Shown here piece after piece: positions 1 through 6,390 of a stretch of 13,162 nucleotides of DNA. The stretch covers positions 1 to 13,162 of the forward strand of contig CALJNJ010000104.1 in NCBI GenBank assembly GCA_937981945.1, read 5' to 3'. Under the pieces are notes generated by a model, which saw only the letters and a list, made by a program, of their open reading frames with translations, was not told the DNA's origin and did not search any database. A program made the translations under genes and the position numbers. The DNA is from an uncultured Caulobacterales bacterium (GTDB taxonomy: Bacteria; Pseudomonadota; Alphaproteobacteria; Caulobacterales; Maricaulaceae). Position 1 is the first letter of the stretch; each line of letters begins with the position of its first letter.

Positions 1-462
1 ATCTGCGGATCTCTGCAGTCTTTCGGCTTGACCTGACAGGCGCATTAAGTGCCGCAGGGCAGTCCACAAAAGTCCCAAAAGCACCAATGGAAACAAAACG
101 AAAAATGCCAGCCCTGCCAATTGTCCCGGCGTCAGATCTTGACCCGAACCAAATATTGAATTTGCTGTAAACACAGAGCCGATCAGCCACAGGAGACCTA
201 ATCCCGCTATCACGAATATCGGCCATTTAGAGGTTTCCTCAGTTTCACTCACGACTGATGTTCGCCGCGTCACAATTGCGGGGAGAGGTTCTTCTTTAGT
301 TTTGCCTGATTTAGACCCTGAGCGTTCAGTGTAATTCGGCGCGTCATTCTCACCGACCCTGCGAACAGGTTCATCTTCATCGATCGGTCGTAAACCCAAG
401 GCCCGGCTGACGGCATCATCGTCTGCTTCTATACTGCTGATTTTACTGCGTATCTTCGACAA
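1..462 (-). CDS. Partial two-helix membrane protein, TipN-like architecture (C-terminus off the left edge)
   Basis: The frame is open from a TTG at 462-460 to the window edge (154 codons, no stop). An AAGGGA Shine-Dalgarno lies 6 bases before the TTG, an in-frame stop lies further upstream, and no ATG or GTG competes. Residues 1-79 are hydrophilic and charged, with an acidic stretch EADDD at 12-16. Two hydrophobic helices follow at about 80-101 and 116-138. The sequence then turns into a polar, helix-prone stretch (RLSGQAERLQRSAD) that looks like the start of a coiled coil. A disordered N-terminus, two membrane helices and then a long coiled coil is the layout of the alphaproteobacterial polarity/birth-scar protein TipN. 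That assignment is inference from layout, because the diagnostic coiled-coil part is outside the window. It could be another coiled-coil membrane protein. The coding call itself is firm. Confidence 0.75.
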   Translation of the reverse strand, partial: MSKIRSKISSIEADDDAVSRALGLRPIDEDEPVRRVGENDAPNYTERSGSKSGKTKEEPLPAIVTRRTSVVSETEETSKWPIFVIAGLGLLWLIGSVFTANSIFGSGQDLTPGQLAGLAFFVLFPLVLLGLLWTALRHLMRLSGQAERLQRSAD

Positions 463-468
463 GGCTAA

Positions 469-474
469 TCCCTT
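469..474 (-). promoter_or_regulatory. Shine-Dalgarno AAGGGA that decides the TTG start
   Basis: AAGGGA on the minus strand sits 6 bases upstream of the TTG at 462-460. It is the main reason to accept TTG as the start of the left-edge membrane protein. Confidence 0.6.
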
Positions 475-569
475 AATTTTTCGTGTTTTGCACGTTAACT
501 GAATTTACGTCAATTCCGAGTATAAAAAAGGTCATTCGGGACGAATTTAAAAACAATAACCCGTAGAAT

Positions 570-573
570 AGGT
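570..573 (+). promoter_or_regulatory. Ribosome binding site choosing ATG 581
   Basis: AGGT at 570-573 is 7 bases before ATG 581. The longer reading from GTG 572 would begin inside this site, so the start at 581 is preferred. Confidence 0.55.
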
Positions 574-580
574 GAATGTT

Positions 581-823
581 ATGACAGTTCAAGCAACTGA
601 ACGGGTAATAGTGACTTCGGGAGAGCGGGCATACCTTGCCATGGGGCTCAAACAACCGGGCGGAAAATTACCGATTTTTGATCAAACAGGCCAAACAATT
701 CCGCCGCGCATTATCAAAAAGTGCCTGGAAAAGGGGCTGGCTGAAAGATGGTTTGCCAATCCGATGAAACCGGAATGGCTGGTTTGTCGGCTGACCGATA
801 AAGGTCGAAGCGCTATACGCTAA
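581..823 (+). CDS. Small conserved-looking protein, winged-helix-like, function unknown
   Basis: Encodes 80 residues from ATG 581; a GTG at 572 would add three. The core pattern is SGERAYLAMGLKQPGGKLP, then PRIIKKCLEKGLAERWFANP, then EWLVCRLTDKGRSAI. A helix containing the G-L-A-E turn, followed by W-L-V-C-R-L-T-x-K-G-R, looks like the recognition helix and wing of a winged-helix fold; many MarR-like proteins end their wing in 'LTxxGR'. Similar short proteins with PGGKLP and WFANP blocks are, to my recollection, widespread hypothetical proteins in Alphaproteobacteria. There is no signal peptide or membrane segment. It diverges from the TipN-like gene, and its last 11 bases overlap the end of the CPBP gene. 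I do not know its function; DNA binding is a guess from the fold. Confidence 0.8.
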   Translation: MTVQATERVIVTSGERAYLAMGLKQPGGKLPIFDQTGQTIPPRIIKKCLEKGLAERWFANPMKPEWLVCRLTDKGRSAIR

Positions 824-1985
824 CCGGGTTTCCGATATCAGTAATAGGCTTACGTGATCGGTAGAGAAGCCAGGCCACTACGCCTAAGGTCACCACAATA
901 AACCAGCTGTCGGATCCTTCGGGAGGGCCTGACAGAAACAAGGATGGCGTGGGCAAAACGGACCCTTCATAGTTCACAAAAATAGCTGCAAACATGTTAT
1001 TGGCCGCATGGACGCCGATGGCGGCCTCCAATCCTCCTTCGAACCAAACAATGACGGATAAGATAAATCCGAACATGAAATAACCGCTCATGATCATTAA
1101 GTGTTCTGCCATTCCTTTTTCTGATCCCGAAACAGATTCCGGATTAGCTAAGTGCATGGAGGCGAAAAGAGCACTGGTGATTATAAACACAATCCATTTG
1201 TGTTTGATAAAATGTCCGAACATTTGATTGAGGTATCCGCGGAATATAATTTCCTCAGTGCCGCTTTGTAATGGAATGAACAGCAGGCTGATTAGCGCGT
1301 AAATGGCAAAGCGACCCGGTTCAAATGACATTTTAACGGGACTTAGACCGGTGAAATGAAACAGAGCTGTCGATATTCCGTAGACGATCCAGGTGATAAA
1401 AATGGCAACGAAAAAGCGGTTATATTTAATCTTCTTTGCCGCAGTATGCAGACTGGTAATCGTACGTTTATGGATAAATTTTTGTCCCAAAAACAAAGGG
1501 ACTAACATCGCCGGAAATGTCAGAAGCATAAAAGCATAGGACCAAGGATTGGCGCCGATAATTTCGAGCAAGGTCGCGTTGAGGTTCGCATCATTTAAAA
1601 GCGGAAAAGCTTTCGAACCGAAATAAAACGTGGCTAAGGCCGTTATTGTGGTCAGGACACCAAATATTGTTCGAGCTGTATTTTTAGTAACGCGATTGAT
1701 GATCCAAAAAATAACCGTCGCCACGGCGGCGAGTGCGGCACTTCCGGTCCAAATCCCAACTTGTATGACCAAATCCTGGTCGCTAAACATTTCCATGCTT
1801 TGATTGGTGAATTTTTGATAGAGTTCCGGGTGCGAAGACGCGGCAAATTCAGTGATCGGTGCCCCGACAATGCCTTGCGCAAACACACCGCCGACGACCA
1901 AAAACCAAAATACCATGCCCCAGCTCCACCAAGCGGACTCGCCGTGCTTGGTTTGCGCAAAATAGAGTTCCCCGTTTTTAAACAT
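813..1985 (-). CDS. CPBP-family intramembrane metalloprotease
   Basis: Encodes 390 residues of a multi-pass inner-membrane protein, probable type II CAAX-prenyl-endopeptidase-like (Abi/CPBP) glutamic/metalloprotease. All three signature motifs are present in the C-terminal half: EEIIFRG (E244, E245, R249), FASMH (F274, H278) and HAANN (H326, N330). Hydrophobic helices are visible around 22-40, 76-97, 105-122, 146-167, 190-209, 226-240, 263-276, 298-314 and 360-375. The N-terminal half is longer than the bare CPBP domain of about 150-200 residues. AGGAG lies 5 bases before ATG 1985. The gene diverges from the Hpt gene, and its stop interlocks with that of the small upstream ORF. Substrate is unknown: bacterial members act in bacteriocin self-immunity or peptide processing, and nothing nearby points to a target peptide. 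Confidence 0.9.
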   Translation of the reverse strand: MFKNGELYFAQTKHGESAWWSWGMVFWFLVVGGVFAQGIVGAPITEFAASSHPELYQKFTNQSMEMFSDQDLVIQVGIWTGSAALAAVATVIFWIINRVTKNTARTIFGVLTTITALATFYFGSKAFPLLNDANLNATLLEIIGANPWSYAFMLLTFPAMLVPLFLGQKFIHKRTITSLHTAAKKIKYNRFFVAIFITWIVYGISTALFHFTGLSPVKMSFEPGRFAIYALISLLFIPLQSGTEEIIFRGYLNQMFGHFIKHKWIVFIITSALFASMHLANPESVSGSEKGMAEHLMIMSGYFMFGFILSVIVWFEGGLEAAIGVHAANNMFAAIFVNYEGSVLPTPSLFLSGPPEGSDSWFIVVTLGVVAWLLYRSRKPITDIGNPVSV

Positions 1986-2043
1986 TGCTGCTCCTATGTG
2001 TTGAGTCGCGGATAATGATAGACAGAGCCATGGCTTATTCCTA
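1986..2043. promoter_or_regulatory. Short divergent intergenic region (CPBP / Hpt)
   Basis: Only 58 bases separate the two divergent start codons, so the two promoters must overlap each other or the flanking coding ends. GATAATGATA at 2011-2020 is the best -10-like stretch, but no -35 is spaced correctly for it. A 10-base palindrome, AGCCATGGCT, sits at 2027-2036; it is too short to interpret. Confidence 0.3.
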
Positions 2044-2430
2044 ATGAAAACTATGACTGAGTCTCGGGACCATATCGATTTTGAGCATTTAAAGCGTTAT
2101 GTGGGCGACGACCCCGAATTAACAGCAGAAGTGTTTGGGCTTTTTAAGAACCAAGTTGATCTTTGGTCAGGAAGCTTTGTGCCTGATCTGGATGATGACA
2201 ATTGGTCGATGATGGCCCATTCCATGAAAGGCACATCGAGAGCGATTGGGGCTATGGGCTTGGCCGATAAGTTTGAACAGGCAGAGAGCTTAATGGGTGA
2301 GGATAACCGACCCGGCGCTCGGGCAGTTCTGCTGGAAAAAATTGAAAATGATATCAGCGCTATCATTATTGAGATCGGCCGCTGGGAGTACCGGCAAACA
2401 ATTTTGAAAATGAAATCAGACAATCCGTAA
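2044..2430 (+). CDS. Hpt-domain histidine phosphotransfer protein (orphan)
   Basis: Encodes 128 residues, the size of a single Hpt four-helix domain. The phosphorylation motif is HSMKGTSRAIGA at 59-70, with phosphoacceptor H59 followed by the invariant K62-G63. An acidic helix lies before it (DLDDDNWSMMA, 48-58), and helices rich in E, A and L follow. It should relay phosphate between a hybrid sensor kinase and a response regulator. No kinase or receiver domain is in the window, so its partners are encoded elsewhere. ATG 2044 lacks a strong Shine-Dalgarno; ATG 2053, three codons in, is an alternative. The stop is 1 base from the next ATG (TAA-C-ATG), so it is probably co-translated with the hydrolase. 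The family call is firm; its pathway is unknown. Confidence 0.85.
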   Translation: MKTMTESRDHIDFEHLKRYVGDDPELTAEVFGLFKNQVDLWSGSFVPDLDDDNWSMMAHSMKGTSRAIGAMGLADKFEQAESLMGEDNRPGARAVLLEKIENDISAIIIEIGRWEYRQTILKMKSDNP

Positions 2431-2431
2431 C

Positions 2432-3496
2432 ATGCGTAAGGTCTTTCTCGTCTTATCAACATTGGCGGCATTATTTGCGATTGCCTTTATTCTTATACCC
2501 GAAAAGGCCTATGACCCGTATGAACCGGATGCCGCCTATTTGGCGCAAGTCGATCGTTTTACCATTCCTGACATGCCGCCGGATTGGTCCTGGCAAAGCT
2601 TTGAAACCTCCGACGGAATAAAACTAAGATGGGGTGAAACCGGTAATCGCAATGCAGCAAAAGCCTCAGTGATTATGGTGCCCGGATATACAGCGACAAT
2701 GAATATGTATGGGGAACATGTCGATGTCTTGGCGCGCCGGGGATTTCATGTTGTCGGCGTAGATTTACGCGGGCAGGGCGGATCCGAACGTCATAGAACG
2801 GAGTTCCCGGAAAAGCTCTGGGTCGATGATTTCTCGGTTTACTCTGCAGACCTGGACGCTTGGATTAAGGATCTGAACCTGCCGCCCGGACGCCCCCTTA
2901 TCCTAAGCGGCTCATCTTTCGGCGGGCATGTGGTTGCCAGAGCGGCGGCAGAACGTAACTTGCCTGTTGATGCTTTGTATTTAATGGCGCCGGCTTTCAA
3001 GCCGAAGTCCGGGGAGTATTCTTTTGAACAGGCCCTAAAGCTCATGAATGCTTCGCGGCGGCTCGGTAAGTCGAAACATTATGTTTACGGCCTTACCGAT
3101 TGGAAACCTGAAAGTGTTGATTTTACGGCGACTTCCGATTGCAGCTCATACCCGAAACGGCTTTACCTTCGGGACGCTGTTTTTACGCGCAGGCCTGAAC
3201 AACGGGTTGGCGGCGTGACCAATCAATGGGGCGCCGAATTTTTCGAAAGCTCACTTCACATCAACAATCAAGATTTCATGTCAAAGCTGGAACTTCCCGT
3301 GACAATTATTTCAGCGGAAACGGATACATTTGTTGAGAATGAAGATATTACGCGAGCTTGCCGCGAGTGGTTACCTGATTGCGCAGAGGTCAAAATACCC
3401 GGAACCGGGCATTGTCTTTTACAGGAGAATGATGAGGTGCTTGGGCAAATGGTCGACGAATTGGAACGTCTTTATGAGACGATCACGTCGAACTAG
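2432..3496 (+). CDS. Membrane-anchored alpha/beta hydrolase, lysophospholipase/monoacylglycerol-lipase type
   Basis: Encodes 354 residues. Residues 4-23 form one hydrophobic N-terminal helix without a clear signal-peptidase site, suggesting an uncleaved anchor with the enzyme facing the periplasm. The alpha/beta hydrolase core starts near residue 58. It shows the oxyanion strand VPGYTATMNMYGEH (83-96), the VVGVDLRGQGGSER block (107-120) typical of serine aminopeptidase S33/PldB-like lipases, nucleophile elbow G160-S-S162-F-G164, acid D298 and catalytic H327 in GTGH. The likely reaction is hydrolysis of a lysophospholipid or monoacylglycerol ester; the exact substrate cannot be read from sequence. 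It begins 1 base after the Hpt gene, so co-regulation is likely. Its TAG shares the four bases CTAG with the convergent helicase stop. Confidence 0.85.
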   Translation: MRKVFLVLSTLAALFAIAFILIPEKAYDPYEPDAAYLAQVDRFTIPDMPPDWSWQSFETSDGIKLRWGETGNRNAAKASVIMVPGYTATMNMYGEHVDVLARRGFHVVGVDLRGQGGSERHRTEFPEKLWVDDFSVYSADLDAWIKDLNLPPGRPLILSGSSFGGHVVARAAAERNLPVDALYLMAPAFKPKSGEYSFEQALKLMNASRRLGKSKHYVYGLTDWKPESVDFTATSDCSSYPKRLYLRDAVFTRRPEQRVGGVTNQWGAEFFESSLHINNQDFMSKLELPVTIISAETDTFVENEDITRACREWLPDCAEVKIPGTGHCLLQENDEVLGQMVDELERLYETITSN

Positions 3497-5016
3497 CTTG
3501 GCATATTATTGAAAAAGGCAGGGACGCTGTCGCCAAAGCCGGAGACGTCTTCTTTTTTCTTGTTCGAACCTTTATTTGATCGACCGGATTTTTCTGAAGA
3601 CGATTTTTTTGTGTCAGACGTCGTTTTCTTTGAGGACGACTTTTTAGGCTTGTCGTCCGATTTTTTATCTGATGACGACTTAGCTTTGGATTTCTCAGGC
3701 TTAGTTTCTTCAGCTTGTTCAGAACGTTTTGGCGCCTCACGGCGGCCCGTCTGCCGGCTTTTGCCGCGACTGTTTCGTTTCTTGTCATCCCGACTGCTTC
3801 TGCGTTTGCGGCCGCGTTCTGTCGGGAAATCCTCAATGCCTGGGATTTCCAGCTCTTCGATCGCGTCAACCTGAATAAACTGCAGAACGTTTTTGTACGA
3901 TTTCTCATCAAGACGGGCCACGAGCATTATGGCGTCACCTTTGCGCCCGGCACGGCCTGTGCGGCCTATGCGGTGGACATAATCTTCGGAATGGTTTGGT
4001 ACATCGTAATTGAAAACGTGTGACACGTCTGGAATATCCAGCCCCCGCGCGGCCACATCACTGGCAACCAATAATTTAAGTTCGCCTGATTTGAACTGCG
4101 CCAGAGTTTTAGTTCTCAGCGACTGATCCAAATCGCCGTGAATCGGCGCAGCACTATATCCGTGAACGGCCAGCGATTTTGCGACAATGTCGACGTCTTT
4201 TTTGCGATTGCAAAATACAATCCCGTTTTTTACCTCGGTGTTTTCGATAATCCAGCGAAGTGCCGTCCGTTTTTGCTTGGCGTCAGAAGACGGCATGCGA
4301 ACGATTTTTTGGGTAACTGTTTTAGCGGTTCTGTTCTCTCTGGCAATTTCGACCGTTACCGGTTGGTGCAAAAATTGATCCACCAGTCTTTTAATTTCGT
4401 TTGGCATGGTCGCCGAGAAAAAGAGTACCTGGCGTGTAAATGGCGTGAGTTTGAAGATCTTTTCGATGTCAGGAATAAATCCCATGTCCATCATGCGGTC
4501 AGCTTCGTCGACGATCAGAGTTTGAACGCCTGTCAGCAAGACTTTGCCGCGATCAAATTGATCCAGTAAGCGGCCCGGTGTGGCGATCAAAACGTCAACG
4601 CCCCGGTTCAGTTTTGAATCTTGTTCCGCAAACGATACGCCGCCAATCAAAAGCGCCATTTCGAGTTTCAAATACTTACCGTAAAGTTCAACGTTCTCGG
4701 CCACTTGCGCCGCCAATTCTCGGGTCGGGCAAACAATCAGGCAGCGGGGCATACGAGCTCTGGCTCGGCCTTTTGCCAATTTGTGAACAGTGGGCAAAGT
4801 AAATGCCCCGGTTTTGCCGGTACCTGTTTGGGCGATCCCTAAAACATCGCGGCCCTGAAGAGCGGCCGGAATCGCGCCTGCTTGGATGGGCGTAGGTTTT
4901 TCATATCCCATTTCGTCCAAAGCTTTTTGTATTTTGGGATCAAGTCCAAGCTCGGCAAACGTTACGTTCACAGACTTTTCGTCAGTTTCCTCGCCGGATT
5001 TATTTTCTGAGGTCAA
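3493..5016 (-). CDS. rhlE: DEAD-box ATP-dependent RNA helicase, RhlE type
   Basis: Encodes 507 residues from TTG 5016. The motifs run in order: Q-motif PTPIQ (41-45), Walker A AQTGTGKT (62-69), PTRELA (97-102), TPGR (146-149), DEAD (170-173), SAT (201-203), ASDVAARGLD (318-327) and HRIGRTGR (348-355). It unwinds short RNA duplexes using ATP, in cold adaptation, ribosome assembly or RNA decay. Residues 400-490 are a disordered tail rich in K, R, S and D with repeated KKSS-like units. It ends in GFGDSVPAFF (493-502), a C-terminal element I associate with alphaproteobacterial RhlE proteins. The start is uncertain: TTG 5016 has a weak ribosome site and a stop two codons upstream. GTG 4971 gives a protein starting near VNVTFAELGL, as RhlE proteins usually do, with GAGGAA upstream. 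Cellular role is by family. Confidence 0.92.
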   Translation of the reverse strand: MTSENKSGEETDEKSVNVTFAELGLDPKIQKALDEMGYEKPTPIQAGAIPAALQGRDVLGIAQTGTGKTGAFTLPTVHKLAKGRARARMPRCLIVCPTRELAAQVAENVELYGKYLKLEMALLIGGVSFAEQDSKLNRGVDVLIATPGRLLDQFDRGKVLLTGVQTLIVDEADRMMDMGFIPDIEKIFKLTPFTRQVLFFSATMPNEIKRLVDQFLHQPVTVEIARENRTAKTVTQKIVRMPSSDAKQKRTALRWIIENTEVKNGIVFCNRKKDVDIVAKSLAVHGYSAAPIHGDLDQSLRTKTLAQFKSGELKLLVASDVAARGLDIPDVSHVFNYDVPNHSEDYVHRIGRTGRAGRKGDAIMLVARLDEKSYKNVLQFIQVDAIEELEIPGIEDFPTERGRKRRSSRDDKKRNSRGKSRQTGRREAPKRSEQAEETKPEKSKAKSSSDKKSDDKPKKSSSKKTTSDTKKSSSEKSGRSNKGSNKKKEDVSGFGDSVPAFFNNMPS

Positions 5017-5034
5017 ATTTCACTTTCGGAAATT
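5016..5034 (-). other. Possible small hairpin over the helicase TTG start
   Basis: On the minus strand AATTTC (5034-5029) and GAAATT (5021-5016) can pair as a 6-bp stem with a 7-base loop. The stem takes in the first base of the TTG start codon. It is AT-rich and weak, so chance is possible. Confidence 0.25.
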
Positions 5035-5161
5035 ATTCAAATTTCGATTTCGCGCGCAACATACCCATCGCTTGGGGCAGGTCAAGGACGATAATTCTCT
5101 ATTGATATAGCGTTTTGAATAAGAGGCGACTATATAGCTACGGAATTTATTGGAGCGATTC
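5017..5161. promoter_or_regulatory. Divergent promoter region (helicase / carbonic anhydrase)
   Basis: This is 145 non-coding bases between two divergent genes. On the plus strand TATATA at 5131-5136 is the best -10-like hexamer for the carbonic anhydrase. TTGATA at 5102-5107 is a good -35 sequence but 23 bases away, too far, and TTGAAT at 5115-5120 is too near. No promoter pair is well spaced, and I recognise no operator. Confidence 0.3.
5152..5155 (+). promoter_or_regulatory. Ribosome binding site choosing ATG 5162
   Basis: GGAG at 5152-5155 is 6 bases before ATG 5162. The in-frame TTG at 5150 overlaps this site and is therefore not the start. Confidence 0.65.
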
Positions 5162-5788
5162 ATGCAAACTTGGCGCGAAAGACTGGAAAAGGGCTATCGG
5201 GAATTTAAGTCCGGCGACTATGTCGATCAAAAAGCTCTTTACGAGGAATTGGGAACTCACGGGCAAAATCCGGATATAATGCTGATTGCCTGCGCCGACA
5301 GCCGCGTCGACCCGACCGATATTTTTAACGCTTATCCCGGCGAAATGTTTGTGGCCCGTAATGTGGCAAATATCGTCCCGCCCAGCGGTGATGATGAAGC
5401 CTATCACGGCACTTTGGCCGCCATCGAATATGCGGTGACGGTTCTGGAGGTCGATGTTATTGTTGTAATGGGACATGAAAGCTGCGGCGGGATCGCCGGC
5501 TGTCTGGCCGGGATGGGCGATACGCTAAACGCAGGATTTGTCGGCTCATGGGTCTCAATCCTCAATGATGCAAAAAACAAACTGATCAATGAGCACGGCG
5601 ACGCTGATGATTTACAGTTCAGAATGGAACTTGAAGGTGTCAGACAGTCCATGAGAAACCTTATGACCTATGACTTTGTTCAGGATGCCGTTGAAAACGG
5701 GAAACTGATTTTGCAGGGGGCTTACTTTGGGATTGTCTCGGCGGAATTACTTTTAGCTGATGAAAACGGTGAGTTTTCGAAAGTCTAA
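5162..5788 (+). CDS. Beta-class carbonic anhydrase
   Basis: Encodes 208 residues, the normal length for bacterial beta-carbonic anhydrases. It interconverts CO2 and bicarbonate in the cytoplasm using zinc. The zinc and catalytic residues are all visible: C44-x-D46-x-R48 in ACADSRVD, and H105-x-x-C108 in GHESCGG. D46 and R48 form the usual catalytic dyad. The downstream block LQGAYFGIVSAELLLAD (184-200) is the family's C-terminal strand. There is no signal peptide, so it is cytoplasmic. It supplies bicarbonate for carboxylases; PEP carboxykinase nearby releases CO2, but the genes are on opposite strands and need not be co-regulated. The last four bases overlap the end of the convergent HAD gene. 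Confidence 0.93.
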   Translation: MQTWRERLEKGYREFKSGDYVDQKALYEELGTHGQNPDIMLIACADSRVDPTDIFNAYPGEMFVARNVANIVPPSGDDEAYHGTLAAIEYAVTVLEVDVIVVMGHESCGGIAGCLAGMGDTLNAGFVGSWVSILNDAKNKLINEHGDADDLQFRMELEGVRQSMRNLMTYDFVQDAVENGKLILQGAYFGIVSAELLLADENGEFSKV

Positions 5789-6390
5789 ATCAGTCCCAAT
5801 TTATTTAATGTCGGTAAGGCGCCGTGTTTTGGGTCAACAAGATGGGCCTGAATATCGGCAGCTTCTGCGGCGTCGATATTTGCTTGGCTGTCGTCCAGAA
5901 AAAGGATTGTCTCAGGGGCGACGTTTAAATCAGCAATTACAAACTCAAAACACTCTCGGTCCGGTTTAGCCAGATTGATTTGGTGGGATGCGTAGGCAGG
6001 CGAAAATAATATCTCAGTTTTCAAATAGGCATTGAGGTGTTTCCAATGAAGATCATTCGTATTGGATAAACAGGCGATACGGTAAGTTTCACGTAAGGCC
6101 ATAATAGCTTCAACGATACCGGCATAAGGCGCGCCGACCCAAGAATTCCACAAAGCCGTCAATTCCTGATGACTGCCTTCGAGGCTAAAGAGGGTTTTGA
6201 ATTCTTCGATAAAACTTTGATTGTCCGTCAGACCCCGTTCAAATTCATTCCCGATGTCGGACGCCGCGAACTTTTCTTTGACCTCAGCAACAGAAAACCC
6301 CGTCATCTCTGACAGGGCTTCAATTCCGACCCAGCGAACGACAACGCCGCCCAGGTCAAATAGGATGACGTCAGGTCGGTTAAGCAGCAT
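5785..6390 (-). CDS. HAD-superfamily hydrolase, YihX-like (subfamily IA, variant 3)
   Basis: Encodes 201 residues. HAD motifs: motif [12 protein letters not shown] with nucleophile D12, motif II LSNTND (S109), motif III K142-P143, and motif [15 protein letters not shown] (D166, D167). Residues 20-100 form the helical cap. The usual second aspartate of motif I (DxD) is glycine (G14). The same DLG form occurs in E. coli YihX, an alpha-D-glucose-1-phosphate phosphatase, so loss of activity is not implied. Likely a phosphatase of a small phosphorylated metabolite; substrate unknown. Its ATG lies inside the end of pckA (11-bp overlap), and the Shine-Dalgarno is poor, so translation is probably coupled to pckA. 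Confidence 0.87.
   Translation of the reverse strand: MLLNRPDVILFDLGGVVVRWVGIEALSEMTGFSVAEVKEKFAASDIGNEFERGLTDNQSFIEEFKTLFSLEGSHQELTALWNSWVGAPYAGIVEAIMALRETYRIACLSNTNDLHWKHLNAYLKTEILFSPAYASHQINLAKPDRECFEFVIADLNVAPETILFLDDSQANIDAAEAADIQAHLVDPKHGALPTLNKLGLI

Larger units (their letters stand above)
463..580. promoter_or_regulatory. Divergent promoter region between the TipN-like gene and the small ORF
   Basis: This AT-rich stretch of 118 bases lies between two divergently transcribed genes and must hold both promoters. A TATAAA occurs at 521-526 on the plus strand. A TTGACG occurs on the minus strand at 513-508, but the sequence 17 bases on (CAAAAC) is a poor -10. No promoter pair is good enough to assign. 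GTTAAC at 494-499 is the only CtrA-like half-site, and it lacks a correctly spaced partner. Confidence 0.35.

Noticed and set aside
473..498. Two TTAA boxes as a CtrA binding site
   Set aside because: The boxes are 18 bases apart rather than the 7 needed for the TTAA-N7-TTAA site.
1761..2015. 84-codon plus-strand frame before the Hpt gene
   Set aside because: Lies antisense to the N-terminus of the CPBP protease and shows no domain or ribosome site.
3509..3874. 121-codon plus-strand open frame rich in Asp, Phe and Ser
   Set aside because: It is the antisense of the Lys/Ser-rich tail of the helicase; the odd composition is a mirror of that low-complexity DNA.
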